Below the pieces are notes generated by a model. It made no database searches. It worked only from the letters and a program-made list of their open reading frames with translations, and had not been told where the DNA came from. Made by a program: the position numbers and the translations under genes. Of a DNA stretch of 64,000 bases, positions 26,284 through 34,702 are shown in pieces (the first letter of the stretch is position 1; each line of letters opens with the position of its first letter). This DNA comes from Zwartia panacis (GTDB taxonomy: Bacteria; Pseudomonadota; Gammaproteobacteria; Burkholderiales; Burkholderiaceae_B), in NCBI RefSeq assembly GCF_030410395.1, contig NZ_JAUHHF010000002.1, positions 1 through 64,000 on the forward strand, written 5' to 3'.

Positions 26284-26562
26284 ATGACCGCTGTCATTCA
26301 TCCTAAATCTGAGCGCATTGATGTGCGCGCCAGTACGCCTGTGAAGCAATTGCTTCAGGAAGCTGCGCGCGTGGCGCACAAAAATGTGAGCGAGTTTTTG
26401 CTGGATGCAGGCATTCTCGCTGCCAACCAGACCCTGGCAGATCGTACCCGCTTTGAACTGAGTGCTGAGAAGTGGCTGGCGTTTCAGACTGCTCTGGACC
26501 AGCCCGTGAGCGCTAAGCCTAAGCTCAAGAAGCTTCTCTCTGAGCCTGGGTTGCTTGGTTGA
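26284..26562 (+). CDS. DUF1778 (TacA-like) antitoxin
   Basis: 92 residues. The N-terminus (SERIDVRASTPVKQLLQEAARVAHKNVSEFLLDAGI) is the ribbon-helix-helix of DUF1778, and the C-terminus would wrap the toxin. The stop overlaps the acetyltransferase TTG start (TTGA). This is the antitoxin of a GNAT toxin system that acetylates charged tRNA in characterised relatives. The promoter with tandem operators lies upstream. Confidence 0.88.
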   Translation: MTAVIHPKSERIDVRASTPVKQLLQEAARVAHKNVSEFLLDAGILAANQTLADRTRFELSAEKWLAFQTALDQPVSAKPKLKKLLSEPGLLG

Positions 26563-27068
26563 GCTCGCAGGCTTATGAACCAGTTCGTAAACTGGCCAAT
26601 GCAGATGTCGTCGATTCCTTCGATTGTGGCCAGCCTGCGCTGAATCAGTTTTTGCAGCGTTACGCGCTGGTCAATCAAAAATCGAATAGCGCCCAGACCT
26701 ACGTGAGTTGTCATTCAGGGTGTGTTGTAGGCTTCTACAGTTTGGCTGTTGGTAGCGTTGATCCGACAACGGCCGCGCCACGAGTGATCAAAGGAATTCC
26801 CCAACATCCAGTTCCTGTAATGCTTCTGGCCCGCCTTGCGGTGGATGTGCAGCATCAACGAGTAGGGCTTGGCAAAGCGCTGCTCAAGAATGCCTTGTTA
26901 CGCACAGCACAGGCAGCAGATATCGCTGGAATTCGCGCGCTGCTGGTGCACGCTAAGGACGAGTCAGCAAGGCAGTGGTACCTTAACTGGGAGTTTGAAC
27001 CCAGCGCCTCGGATCCATTTCATCTGTTCCTTTTGACCAAGGACCTCAAGGCAATGATCAGCAAATGA
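26559..27068 (+). CDS. GNAT-family (TacT-like) toxin
   Basis: 169 residues starting at a TTG that overlaps the antitoxin stop. The acetyl-CoA-binding signature is LARLAVDVQHQRVGLGKALL, with the Q/RxxGxG/A-type loop. The C-terminal half, ending FHLFLLTKDLKAMI, is in the style of TacT. Characterised homologues acetylate aminoacyl-tRNA and halt translation. In a prophage it may stabilise the lysogen or act against other phages. Toxicity is inferred from family and context. Confidence 0.85.
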   Translation: MSSQAYEPVRKLANADVVDSFDCGQPALNQFLQRYALVNQKSNSAQTYVSCHSGCVVGFYSLAVGSVDPTTAAPRVIKGIPQHPVPVMLLARLAVDVQHQRVGLGKALLKNALLRTAQAADIAGIRALLVHAKDESARQWYLNWEFEPSASDPFHLFLLTKDLKAMISK

Positions 27069-27120
27069 TGATGTAGAAAGTTACCTTATTTGCCTGTTTT
27101 AAAAATCGTACGAAAAGCTA

Positions 27121-27206
27121 TTGACACGGTATATATCGAAGCACTATCATTTTGTTAATCACTCAAATCACGCCCACACAGCCTATGCCTTGTGGGCGTT
27201 TTGTTT
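27121..27206 (+). promoter_or_regulatory. Promoter followed at once by a terminator (short leader or small RNA)
   Basis: TTGACA (27121-27126), an 18-bp spacer and TATCAT (27145-27150) form a strong sigma-70-like promoter. Transcription starting near 27157 would meet a hairpin with arms CGCCCACA (27171-27178) and TGTGGGCG (27191-27198) followed by TTTTGTTT. The product would be about 50 nt unless termination is overcome. The next gene starts 80 bases later, at 27287. Confidence 0.65.
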
Positions 27207-27286
27207 GGGGCAAGCCCCCACATCTTTAGTGAGCAGGTCCGTCAAGTAGACAGCGACTCTCGCACACACCAACACCGAGAATTTTT

Positions 27287-28561
27287 ATGACACCCGAGAT
27301 CCGAATGGTCGCGGTGGCTTCGCTCATCCCGTATGCGCGCAATGCCCGCACGCACAGCGAAGACCAGGTAGCGCAGATCGCCGCCTCAATCGCTGAGTTT
27401 GGTTTCACCAATCCTATCCTCACCGACGGTGAGCGAGGTGTCATTGCTGGGCATGGACGTCTAGCTGCGGCACGCAAGCTTGAACTGACCGAGGTGCCAG
27501 TCATTGAGCTGACTCATCTCTCGGCGATCCAGAAGAAGGCTTATATCCTGGCTGATAACCGTATCGCTGCCAACGCAGGATGGGATGACGAGTTGCTGGG
27601 CGTTGAACTGACTGAGTTGAAAGAAGCTGGGTTTGATCTAGAGCTGATGGGCTTTGGCGATGAGGAGCTTGAGCGCTTGCTTAACGGCGAGGGTGACAAG
27701 ACAGGGCTTACCGAAGATGATGCCGTGCCAGACTTACCCGTCGATCCCGTTTCTAAAACTGGCGACATGTGGCTCTTGGGGCAGCATCGTTTGTTGTGCG
27801 GTGACTCTACTGTGCTCACAGATGTTGAGCGCGTAATGAATGGTCAGCTCGCCGACATGGCGTTTACCGATCCACCTTACAACGTGGATTATGGCAACAA
27901 CGCCAAGGACAAAATGCGCGGCAAAGACCGTCGCATCATGAACGATGCCTTGGGTGATGGCTTCTATCAGTTTTTGTACGACGCGTGCGTAAACTTGCTC
28001 CTCGTCACCAAGGGTGCCTGCTACGTATGCATGAGCTCCTCAGAGTTGCATACGTTGCAAAGGGCTTGGCTGGAAGCGGGTGGCAAGTGGTCGACCTTTG
28101 TCATCTGGGCCAAGAACACTTTTACGCTTGGGCGCGCAGATTATCAGCGCCAGTACGAGCCTATCCTCTACGGATGGAAAGAAGGTACTAAACATTTCTG
28201 GTGTGGTGATCGTGATCAATCAGATATCTGGAATTACAACAAGCCGCGCGTCAACGACCTGCATCCAACGATGAAGCCAGTTGAGTTGGTTGAGCGCGCG
28301 ATCAAGAACTCTTCTAAGACTCGCGACATCGTGCTCGATTTGTTTGGCGGCTCGGGTACGACCCTCATTGCCTGCGAGAAAACCAATCGCCAGGCGCGCT
28401 TAGTTGAGTTAGATCCCAAGTATGTTGACGTCATCGTCAAGCGTTGGGAAGACTACACAGGACTCAAGGCCAGCCGAGAGTCGGATGGCCAAGCCTTCGC
28501 AGAGCTAACGCCTCAGGCTCTAAGTGAGGCGCAAACAGTTGTGATGGGTGAGACTCTGTAG
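27287..28561 (+). CDS. ParB-domain DNA adenine/cytosine-N4 methyltransferase
   Basis: 424 residues. An N-terminal ParB/Srx-like domain (about 8-95: LIPYARNARTHSEDQ...GHGRLAAARKL) is followed by an amino-methyltransferase core with the catalytic DPPY and the SAM motif DLFGGSGTT. The order (catalytic before SAM motif) puts it in the beta class. No restriction enzyme gene is adjacent, so it is likely an orphan phage methyltransferase that protects DNA or alters expression. Its 3' end overlaps the convergent DUF3489 gene by 49 bases. Confidence 0.9.
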   Translation: MTPEIRMVAVASLIPYARNARTHSEDQVAQIAASIAEFGFTNPILTDGERGVIAGHGRLAAARKLELTEVPVIELTHLSAIQKKAYILADNRIAANAGWDDELLGVELTELKEAGFDLELMGFGDEELERLLNGEGDKTGLTEDDAVPDLPVDPVSKTGDMWLLGQHRLLCGDSTVLTDVERVMNGQLADMAFTDPPYNVDYGNNAKDKMRGKDRRIMNDALGDGFYQFLYDACVNLLLVTKGACYVCMSSSELHTLQRAWLEAGGKWSTFVIWAKNTFTLGRADYQRQYEPILYGWKEGTKHFWCGDRDQSDIWNYNKPRVNDLHPTMKPVELVERAIKNSSKTRDIVLDLFGGSGTTLIACEKTNRQARLVELDPKYVDVIVKRWEDYTGLKASRESDGQAFAELTPQALSEAQTVVMGETL

Positions 28562-28992
28562 ACGCGCTCACCGCCCGTCTCTTTGACTGAGTCGATGAGC
28601 AGGCCAAGCTTTTTCTTTAAGGCCCCAGCTAAGCAGCCGCGCACCGTGTGTGCCTGCCAACCCGTGGCTTGAACCATCTGCGCAAGGGTCGCACCTTCGG
28701 GGCGGCTCATGAGCTCGATCAAGAGGGCTTGCTTACTCACCTCACGCTTGAGTACAACCGGCGGTTGAACACCGATCGCTTGCAGTCCTTCAGTGGTGAT
28801 TGCAAATTGTGTGTTGCCAGAGGCAGTTTTGCTGTGGGGTTGGATCAAGCCCTGGTTGCCAAGGCTTGTGAGTACTTTGATCAGTGCTCCGCCTTTCAAG
28901 TTTGCTGGGAAGTCTGTCAGTAAGCGCTGCGGGTTACAGGCCGCGGCTTCAAGGAGTTGGCTTTGGCTCGGTGTCAGTGTTGTTAGTTTCAT
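28513..28992 (-). CDS. DUF3489 protein
   Basis: About 159 residues. The C-terminal half (SKQALLIELMSRPEGATLAQMVQATGWQAHTVRG and then CLAGALKKKLGL) is the DUF3489 winged-helix-like domain. The N-terminal half (LLTDFPANLKGGALIKVLTSLGNQGLIQPH) is probably a second helix-turn-helix. DUF3489 genes usually sit with DUF2924 and the serine recombinase; here it is about 14 kb away and on the opposite strand to its neighbours. It has a GGAG site. A DNA-binding role is likely, but its target is unknown. Confidence 0.82.
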   Translation of the reverse strand: MKLTTLTPSQSQLLEAAACNPQRLLTDFPANLKGGALIKVLTSLGNQGLIQPHSKTASGNTQFAITTEGLQAIGVQPPVVLKREVSKQALLIELMSRPEGATLAQMVQATGWQAHTVRGCLAGALKKKLGLLIDSVKETGGERVYRVSPITTVCASLRA

Positions 28993-29122
28993 GGGGTGCT
29001 CCGGCAGGTTGATTGATAAGCGTCTTTGAGACGTCTGTATGAACGCTCTGAAGACGCAACAAGCCAAGCACTATCTGCAAGAACTTTGCTTGAATTTGAT
29101 AAAAAGTTGGAATAAAGCGCTT

Positions 29123-29497
29123 ATGCCACGAAGTGCCCCCACACCGTGCCGTCACCCCGGCTGCCCAGAGCTATTAGCAACGCCTGGCTCCTGCGACAGA
29201 CACCTTGCGCTGGTGCACCGTGACTATGGCCGAGCTCGACGAGGCTTTGACTCCGAACGTAACTTTTATCAGTCGGTGCGCTGGCGCTCGGTACGCGCAG
29301 CCTTTCTGCGTGAGCACCCGACCTGCAAGGCTTGCAGTGTGCTTGGTTGCATCGCTCCTGCTGTGGTGGCTGATCACGTTCAGCCCCTCAAGGAAGGCGG
29401 CGATCGTTTTGGTTGGCAAAACCTACAACCGCTTTGCGTGTCATGCCACAACCGCAAGACCGCACGCGAGACTGCAGCCAAGCGCTACACCCCCTAG
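29123..29497 (+). CDS. HNH endonuclease
   Basis: About 124 residues. The N-terminus holds CRHPGCPELL..PGSCDRH, a zinc-binding set, and the core is ADHVQPLKEGGDR...QPLCVSCHNRKTARE with the HNH catalytic His and Cys ligands. In HK97-like phages this gene next to the terminase genes takes part in cos cleavage together with terminase. The start at 29123 is selected by the typical MPRSAP opening. A longer frame from 29039 is possible. Confidence 0.88.
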   Translation: MPRSAPTPCRHPGCPELLATPGSCDRHLALVHRDYGRARRGFDSERNFYQSVRWRSVRAAFLREHPTCKACSVLGCIAPAVVADHVQPLKEGGDRFGWQNLQPLCVSCHNRKTARETAAKRYTP

Positions 29498-29600
29498 GGG
29501 GTCTAAATCTCTACGGTCTGAAAGTAGTGAGGCGTGGCCTTAATCAAATTTTTGCGCGTGCAAATTGAAACAAGGGGGGATCCCCCCAATTGGAATATTT
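29498..29600. other. Candidate cos region between HNH and terminase
   Basis: Holds a GC-rich perfect palindrome at 29574-29587 (GGGGGGATCCCCCC) and, at its left edge, a second palindrome (ACCCCCTAGGGGGT) overlapping the HNH stop. In cos-type HK97-like phages the packaging site lies next to the HNH and small terminase genes. This assignment is inferred from position. Confidence 0.35.
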
Positions 29601-30062
29601 ATGGCTGGTCGCAAACCACTACCCACGACGGTTAAGAAAATCAGAGGGACGTTACAGAAGTGCCGCACCAATCTGAACGAACCAAAGCCTCAGGGTGAAC
29701 TGGTTGACCCGCCAGACTACATGGCCGAGGGCGCGAAGTCAGCCTGGCGCTATGCACTTCAGTGTGCACCGCCTAATTTATTGAAACGCTTGGATATGTC
29801 TGTGCTCGAAGTCTGGGCCTGTGCCGCGGATCTGTATCGCAAAGCTCAAACGGGCATTAATAAGACCGGTCTGCTTGTAAAAGCCCCAAACACCGGTGTG
29901 CCAATGCAGTCACCGTACCTTGCGATTGCCAATAAGCAAGCTCAAATTATGACCAAGGCAGCAACAGAGATGGGGTTTACTCCTGCGTCGCGCTCACGGG
30001 TATCGCTACCCATGGAAGCTGCTGATCAAGGCATGGATCCTTGGGCCGACATTGCGGGCTAA
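29601..30062 (+). CDS. terS: Terminase small subunit (P27 family)
   Basis: About 153 residues with the family opening AGRKPLPTTVKKIRGTLQKCR and a helical body (KSAWRYALQCAPPNLLKRLDMSVLEVWACAADLY). It recognises packaging-site DNA and recruits the large subunit. The start at 29601 matches family starts. Downstream, the large subunit gene does not follow directly: two minus-strand toxin-antitoxin genes lie between them. Confidence 0.88.
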   Translation: MAGRKPLPTTVKKIRGTLQKCRTNLNEPKPQGELVDPPDYMAEGAKSAWRYALQCAPPNLLKRLDMSVLEVWACAADLYRKAQTGINKTGLLVKAPNTGVPMQSPYLAIANKQAQIMTKAATEMGFTPASRSRVSLPMEAADQGMDPWADIAG

Positions 30063-30084
30063 AGCCAGCAGCTGAACAAGCGCA

Positions 30085-30402
30085 TCAGTAGTAATCGTCT
30101 TCACGTTGATGACGAACCGCAGCGATCACGACTTCCTGCTCACCGAGTATCTCAAACAGGGCTACGTACCCGGTTGCACCAAAAGAGATGACCAGCTCGC
30201 GCAGAAACGGGCTGTCACCCGCCTTTCGACAAGTGAAGGGCATAGCGCGCAGCGTATCAAATACGGCACGGATTGCTGCTAGAGCTCGCTCGGCGATCTC
30301 GAGGTCCCCTGTGTGGCTTGCCAATTCACGCTCGATGATGAAATCAAAGAGCCGCTGCAGATCGGCCTGCGCCTGCCGCGTCAGTCGAACCCGATACGTC
30401 AC
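30085..30402 (-). CDS. ParE/RelE-family toxin
   Basis: 105 residues with the RelE/ParE fold pattern (YRVRLTRQAQADLQRLFDFI at the N-terminus, FLRELVISFGATGYVALFEI and VVIAAVRHQREDDYY at the C-terminus). Family members are either gyrase poisons (ParE) or ribosome-dependent mRNA nucleases (RelE). The final residues favour ParE, but I cannot decide. It overlaps the antitoxin gene stop by 4 bases and is on the strand opposite the packaging genes. Confidence 0.85.
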   Translation of the reverse strand: MTYRVRLTRQAQADLQRLFDFIIERELASHTGDLEIAERALAAIRAVFDTLRAMPFTCRKAGDSPFLRELVISFGATGYVALFEILGEQEVVIAAVRHQREDDYY

Positions 30403-30680
30403 TTGCGGCGCTTGGCGAGGGTTGCCTTGGCAGCGTCAAGCTTGCGTTGCAAATCGTCGATGACGACGACTGAATCGACGTAGTCCTCGGTTTGCCGCGC
30501 GGCATTGAGCGAGGCCAGTCCGCGCGCAACGAACTCGTTCTGATCGCATCGGCGTTGTATGGCTGAGCGAACCGATTGTTCGACGAATTCAGACAAGGTC
30601 TCGCCCTCACGTAGCGAAGACTCGACTTGCTCGCGAAAAGCGGGAAGAACCCGGATGGCTGGAATGGTGGCTGTTTTCAT
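30399..30680 (-). CDS. Antitoxin of the ParE/RelE pair
   Basis: 93 residues. The N-terminal ATIPAIRVLPAFREQVESSLREGETLSEFVEQSVRSAI is a ribbon-helix-helix-like DNA-binding unit, and the C-terminal helix (YVDSVVVIDDLQRKLDAAKATL) is suited to binding the toxin. It starts 39 bases from the divergent terL gene, so its autoregulated promoter occupies the same gap. The coupled toxin follows with a 4-base overlap. Confidence 0.82.
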   Translation of the reverse strand: MKTATIPAIRVLPAFREQVESSLREGETLSEFVEQSVRSAIQRRCDQNEFVARGLASLNAARQTEDYVDSVVVIDDLQRKLDAAKATLAKRRK

Positions 30681-30688
30681 GGAAATTA

Positions 30689-30710
30689 TTGTAGTGCAAA
30701 TGAATTACAA
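30689..30710. promoter_or_regulatory. Inverted repeat in the antitoxin-terL gap
   Basis: TTGTA and TACAA, separated by 12 bases, in the short gap between the divergent antitoxin and terL starts. It is a plausible antitoxin operator. Its short arms make it only suggestive. Confidence 0.4.
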
Positions 30711-30719
30711 AGTCACCTA

Positions 30720-32432
30720 ATGGCAAACGAAACCTATTCGACTAAGGCACGTCGATACGCCGAGGCCGTGATCGCCGGCGATATTCTCACGTGCAGCTGG
30801 GTACAAAGGGCGTGCAAGCGCCAGTTAAACGATCTGGCGAAGTTCAAGGGTAAGGCTAGTCCCTACCGCTTTAATCCAAAACTCACAGATAAAGATGGCC
30901 GCAGCTTTGCTCCTGCGGATAATCTCTGTGGCTTTATTGAGCGACTGCCCCACGTTAAAGGGCCTCTCGCAGGAGAGATGATCAAGTTAGAACCTTGGCA
31001 GGTATTTATCCTGACCACGGTGTTCGGCTGGGTTAAACCGGATGGCAAACGCAGGTTTCGCAGATCCTACATTGAAGTGCCGCGCGGTAACGCCAAGTCA
31101 ACCTTGTCATCGGCCTTGGCGCTGTATATGCTTGCTGCTGATCGCGAGGGTGGCGCTGAGGTCTATTCCTTAGCCACCACACGCGACCAGGCGCGTATTG
31201 TCTTTGGTGATGCGCAGACCATGGCGCGCAGAAGTCCGGGGTTTCGCAATCGCTTTAACGTAAATGTCGGCGCACACAACATGAACGTGCTGGCCTCGGG
31301 TTCTAAGTTTGAGGCACTCTCGGCCGAGGGCTCAACCCTTGATGGTCTGAACATTCACTTCGGTTGCGTCGACGAGTTGCATGCGCACAAAACGCGCACG
31401 GTCTACGACGTAGTAGAGACCGGTACCGGCAAGCGTGACAATTCGCTCTTGTGGGTGATCACAACCGCTGGCTCGAATCGATCTGGTATTTGTTATGAAG
31501 TGCGCAGCTTTGTGACCAAGCTGCTCGATGGCGTGTTTGAGGACGACAGTCAGTTCGGAATCATCTACGGGCTTGACGATGGTGATGACTGGACAAGCGC
31601 AGAGTCGCTCATCAAAGCCAACCCGAACTGGGGCATCTCGGTGCGCTCAGAGATTCTGGGACCCTTGCAAGCTAAGGCCATGCAGTTGCCCAGTGCGGTC
31701 AACAACTTTAAGACCAAGCATCTAAACGAGTGGGTCAACGCCGATACCGCCTGGATGGATATGCGGTCGTGGGACGCGTGCGCCAACCCTGACTTAGACA
31801 TTGAATCCTTTGTGGGTCAACCCTGCTGGATTGGTCTGGACCTGGCCAGCAAAACGGACATTGCAGCGCTTGTGATGGTGTTTCAGCATCCCGAAATTGC
31901 CGACGCCTATGCCGTGTTTGGCAAGTATTACTTGCCCGAAGATACGGTGAACGCCGCCGGCAACAGTCAGTACTCGGGCTGGATGCATACCGGGCGCTTA
32001 ACGGTAACGCCTGGCAACGTGATTGATTTCAGTTGGATCGAAGCCGATCTCTCTGATCTTGTCTCAAGGTTTGCGGTGCAGGCCGTGGCCTTTGATCCCT
32101 TTCAGGCCACGCAGTTATCCACCAGGATGCTTGCCGAGGGGCTGCCAATGATTGAACTGCGTCCGACAGTATTAAATTTTTCTGAACCCATGAAAACGCT
32201 GGAAGCCCTCGTGCTCCAGAAGAAACTCATCCACGATGGTGACCCGGTGCTTGGCTGGATGGCCAGCAACGTTGTGGCCCACCTGGATGCCAAAGACAAT
32301 ATTTATCCACGAAAGGAGCGAGCTGAAAACAAAATCGACGGCATCGTGGCACTGATCATGGCGATTTCGCGTGCGATCAAACCGGGAGACTCGGTGATGC
32401 TGGGTGCGGACTACGAATTGTTGATGCTCTGA
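30720..32432 (+). CDS. terL: Terminase large subunit
   Basis: About 570 residues. The ATPase domain has a Walker A variant VPRGNAKST and Walker B GCVDELHAH. The nuclease domain has acidic residues in IGLDLASKTD, AFDPFQATQ and KIDGIVALIMA, the RNase H-like set. It cuts and pumps DNA into the prohead. The ATG at 30720 is chosen because the upstream frame overlaps the antitoxin. It is followed by the portal gene after 4 bases. Confidence 0.93.
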   Translation: MANETYSTKARRYAEAVIAGDILTCSWVQRACKRQLNDLAKFKGKASPYRFNPKLTDKDGRSFAPADNLCGFIERLPHVKGPLAGEMIKLEPWQVFILTTVFGWVKPDGKRRFRRSYIEVPRGNAKSTLSSALALYMLAADREGGAEVYSLATTRDQARIVFGDAQTMARRSPGFRNRFNVNVGAHNMNVLASGSKFEALSAEGSTLDGLNIHFGCVDELHAHKTRTVYDVVETGTGKRDNSLLWVITTAGSNRSGICYEVRSFVTKLLDGVFEDDSQFGIIYGLDDGDDWTSAESLIKANPNWGISVRSEILGPLQAKAMQLPSAVNNFKTKHLNEWVNADTAWMDMRSWDACANPDLDIESFVGQPCWIGLDLASKTDIAALVMVFQHPEIADAYAVFGKYYLPEDTVNAAGNSQYSGWMHTGRLTVTPGNVIDFSWIEADLSDLVSRFAVQAVAFDPFQATQLSTRMLAEGLPMIELRPTVLNFSEPMKTLEALVLQKKLIHDGDPVLGWMASNVVAHLDAKDNIYPRKERAENKIDGIVALIMAISRAIKPGDSVMLGADYELLML

Positions 32433-32436
32433 TTTG

Positions 32437-33693
32437 ATGGGGATACTCAGTTTTTTTGATCGCTTCCGAGCCTCGAGCGGTGACAGGTCGCCCTGGGGGG
32501 ACTTCTTTTTTGAACCCCTGTCAGCTCGTGGCAGCAGCGGCATGCGTGTCTCACCCGACAGCGCGCTTCGCTTAGCGGCAGTGTATGCCTGCGTGCGCGT
32601 GCTGTCGGAGACCATGGCCTCTTTGCCGCTGGTCGTCTACCGCGCACGCCCCGATGGTGGCAAGGATCGCGTAACCGACCACTGGCTCTACCGCCTGCTG
32701 GCCAAGCGCCCGAACAGGTTTCAAAACCCGTTCGAGTGGCGCGAAATGCTCCAAGGACACTTGGCGCTGCGAGGCAACGCCTACAACCAGATCATCACCA
32801 ACCCGCGCGGTGAGGTGACTGAGTTGATGCCGTTGCACCCAGACCGGGTCCGGCTCGAGTTGCTGCCTAGCGGCGAGTTTCGTTATCGGTTCACCGACCG
32901 GTTTGGTTGCGAAAATATCCTTTCACGTGGTCAGGTCTGGCACCTGCGAGGGCTCTCCTCTGACGGGCTAATGGGGCTAAGCCCGATCGATTTGGCACGA
33001 GAGAGCCTGGGTATGGCGCTCGCCGCCCAAGACTACGGCGCTCGTTTCTTTGCCAATGATGCCAAACCCACCGGTGGTTGGATTGAGTTCCCTGGATCCT
33101 TTAAGGATAACGAAGCGAAGAAAGTATTTCGTGATTCGTACCAGCAGGCCCAGTCAGGTGCGAACCGAGGCAAAGTACTCGTGCTGGAAAACGGTATGAA
33201 GTTTCACGAGGTGGGCGTCACCAACAAAGATGCTCAGTTTCTTGAACTTCGAAAATTTCAGATTACAGATATTGCCAGGCTCTTTCGGGTGCCGCCGCAC
33301 ATGATTGCGGATCTGGATCGAGCGACATTTTCTAACATCGAGCAGCAAAGTCTTGAATTTGTCATGCACACCATGACGCCATGGGCTGAACGCTGGGAGG
33401 CCTCGATCGAATCTGAATTGCTGCTTGAGGGCGACGAGTTGGAGGTCGAGTTTGATTTTACAAATTTGATGCGAGGCGATGCAGCCAGCCGCGCCGCGTA
33501 CTACCAAAGCGGCATCCAAAACGGCTGGCTCACACGCAATGAGGCGCGTATCGCTGAAAACTTAAATCCGCTTGAGGGCTTGGATGAACCGCTCAGACCC
33601 TTAAATATGGTTGAAGAAGGTGACGCGGTCACGCAAACAACTGCCCCAGGCGCCGATCAATCAAACAATATGGAAACCAATGATGAAGACTGA
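32437..33693 (+). CDS. HK97-family portal protein
   Basis: About 418 residues. Recognised by LRLAAVYACVRVLSETMASLPL and WHLRGLSSDGLMGLSPI, and by the late crown segment FRVPPHMIADLDRATFSNIEQQSLEFV, all characteristic of this portal family. It forms the dodecameric ring through which DNA enters. The final codons overlap the protease gene start by 14 bases. Confidence 0.92.
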   Translation: MGILSFFDRFRASSGDRSPWGDFFFEPLSARGSSGMRVSPDSALRLAAVYACVRVLSETMASLPLVVYRARPDGGKDRVTDHWLYRLLAKRPNRFQNPFEWREMLQGHLALRGNAYNQIITNPRGEVTELMPLHPDRVRLELLPSGEFRYRFTDRFGCENILSRGQVWHLRGLSSDGLMGLSPIDLARESLGMALAAQDYGARFFANDAKPTGGWIEFPGSFKDNEAKKVFRDSYQQAQSGANRGKVLVLENGMKFHEVGVTNKDAQFLELRKFQITDIARLFRVPPHMIADLDRATFSNIEQQSLEFVMHTMTPWAERWEASIESELLLEGDELEVEFDFTNLMRGDAASRAAYYQSGIQNGWLTRNEARIAENLNPLEGLDEPLRPLNMVEEGDAVTQTTAPGADQSNNMETNDED

Positions 33694-34615
33694 GTTACTG
33701 ATCGCCGAGTTTCTGTCTACCCCTTGGGCGCTGATGCCTGAGCGCTTGAACGCAGTATCTGCTGTGATGGCACGTTGGTCGAGCCATGCGCCTGCTACGA
33801 CGGAGGTACTTGCCGGTATAGATGTCGATAAAGTCACCCGCGAGGCTCGCCGTCAGAATGCAACTTCAGTCTCAGGTGGCGGGATTGCGGTCTTACCTCT
33901 GTACGGTGTAATCACTCAACGTGGCAACATGATCGAAGATGTGTCTGGTCCGGGGAGCGTTAGCACGCAGAAGTTTGCAGCGGCCTTACGTCAAGCATTG
34001 GCCGATGAGTCGGTGAGTCAGATCCTCATCGACATAGACAGTCCAGGTGGCAGCGTCTACGGCGTTGCAGAACTAGCAGATGAGATCGTGGCCGCGCGTG
34101 CACAGAAACCAATTATTGCTATTGCCAATAGTCTCGCCGCCTCAGCCGCCTACTGGATCGGATGCTCGGCATCTGAGTTTTACGTGACACCGGGTGGTGA
34201 GGTGGGATCGATTGGGGTCTGGCAAGCGCACTTTGATTATTCGCAGGCGCTCGCCGCTGAAGGTGTAACTCCAACACTCATTTCGGCTGGTACTTACAAA
34301 GTAGAAGGCAATCCCTATGCACCGCTTGATCCTGAGGCACAAGCCTTCATGCAATCGCGGGTCGATGATTATTTTCTTGCTTTCTCAAAAGCTGTTGCAA
34401 AAGGACGTGGCGTGCCAATCGCTCAGGTGCGCAACGGCATGGGACAAGGTCGAGTGTTAGGTGCAGACGCGGCACTCGAACAGAACATGGTCGATGGGAT
34501 CGTGACCTTGGACGAGACGATCCGAAAAATGCTGCTTAAGGCAAGAGCAAAGGCAAAGACAAAAGGCTCAAGGATTGGCCTGGCAGCCCAACGTCTTGCG
34601 CTTGCCGAACTGTGA
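33680..34615 (+). CDS. S49/SppA-like prohead protease
   Basis: About 311 residues. The ClpP-like core shows IDIDSPGGSVYG and the region around the nucleophile, NSLAASAAYWIG, with GGEVGSIGVW nearby. Proteases of this family cleave scaffold and capsid precursors in phages with an HK97-fold capsid. A DUF3800 gene and its leader now separate it from the capsid gene, which is normally adjacent. The C-terminus is basic (KARAKAKTKGSR) and could serve as an internal scaffold. Confidence 0.88.
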   Translation: MMKTELLIAEFLSTPWALMPERLNAVSAVMARWSSHAPATTEVLAGIDVDKVTREARRQNATSVSGGGIAVLPLYGVITQRGNMIEDVSGPGSVSTQKFAAALRQALADESVSQILIDIDSPGGSVYGVAELADEIVAARAQKPIIAIANSLAASAAYWIGCSASEFYVTPGGEVGSIGVWQAHFDYSQALAAEGVTPTLISAGTYKVEGNPYAPLDPEAQAFMQSRVDDYFLAFSKAVAKGRGVPIAQVRNGMGQGRVLGADAALEQNMVDGIVTLDETIRKMLLKARAKAKTKGSRIGLAAQRLALAEL

Positions 34616-34702
34616 ACAATAAACTTAGCAGATACAACGTACGTTGATGTTACTCACACAGATATCTTGTAATTCGTGGACACGACTGCTGAGAGTTGCT
34701 TT

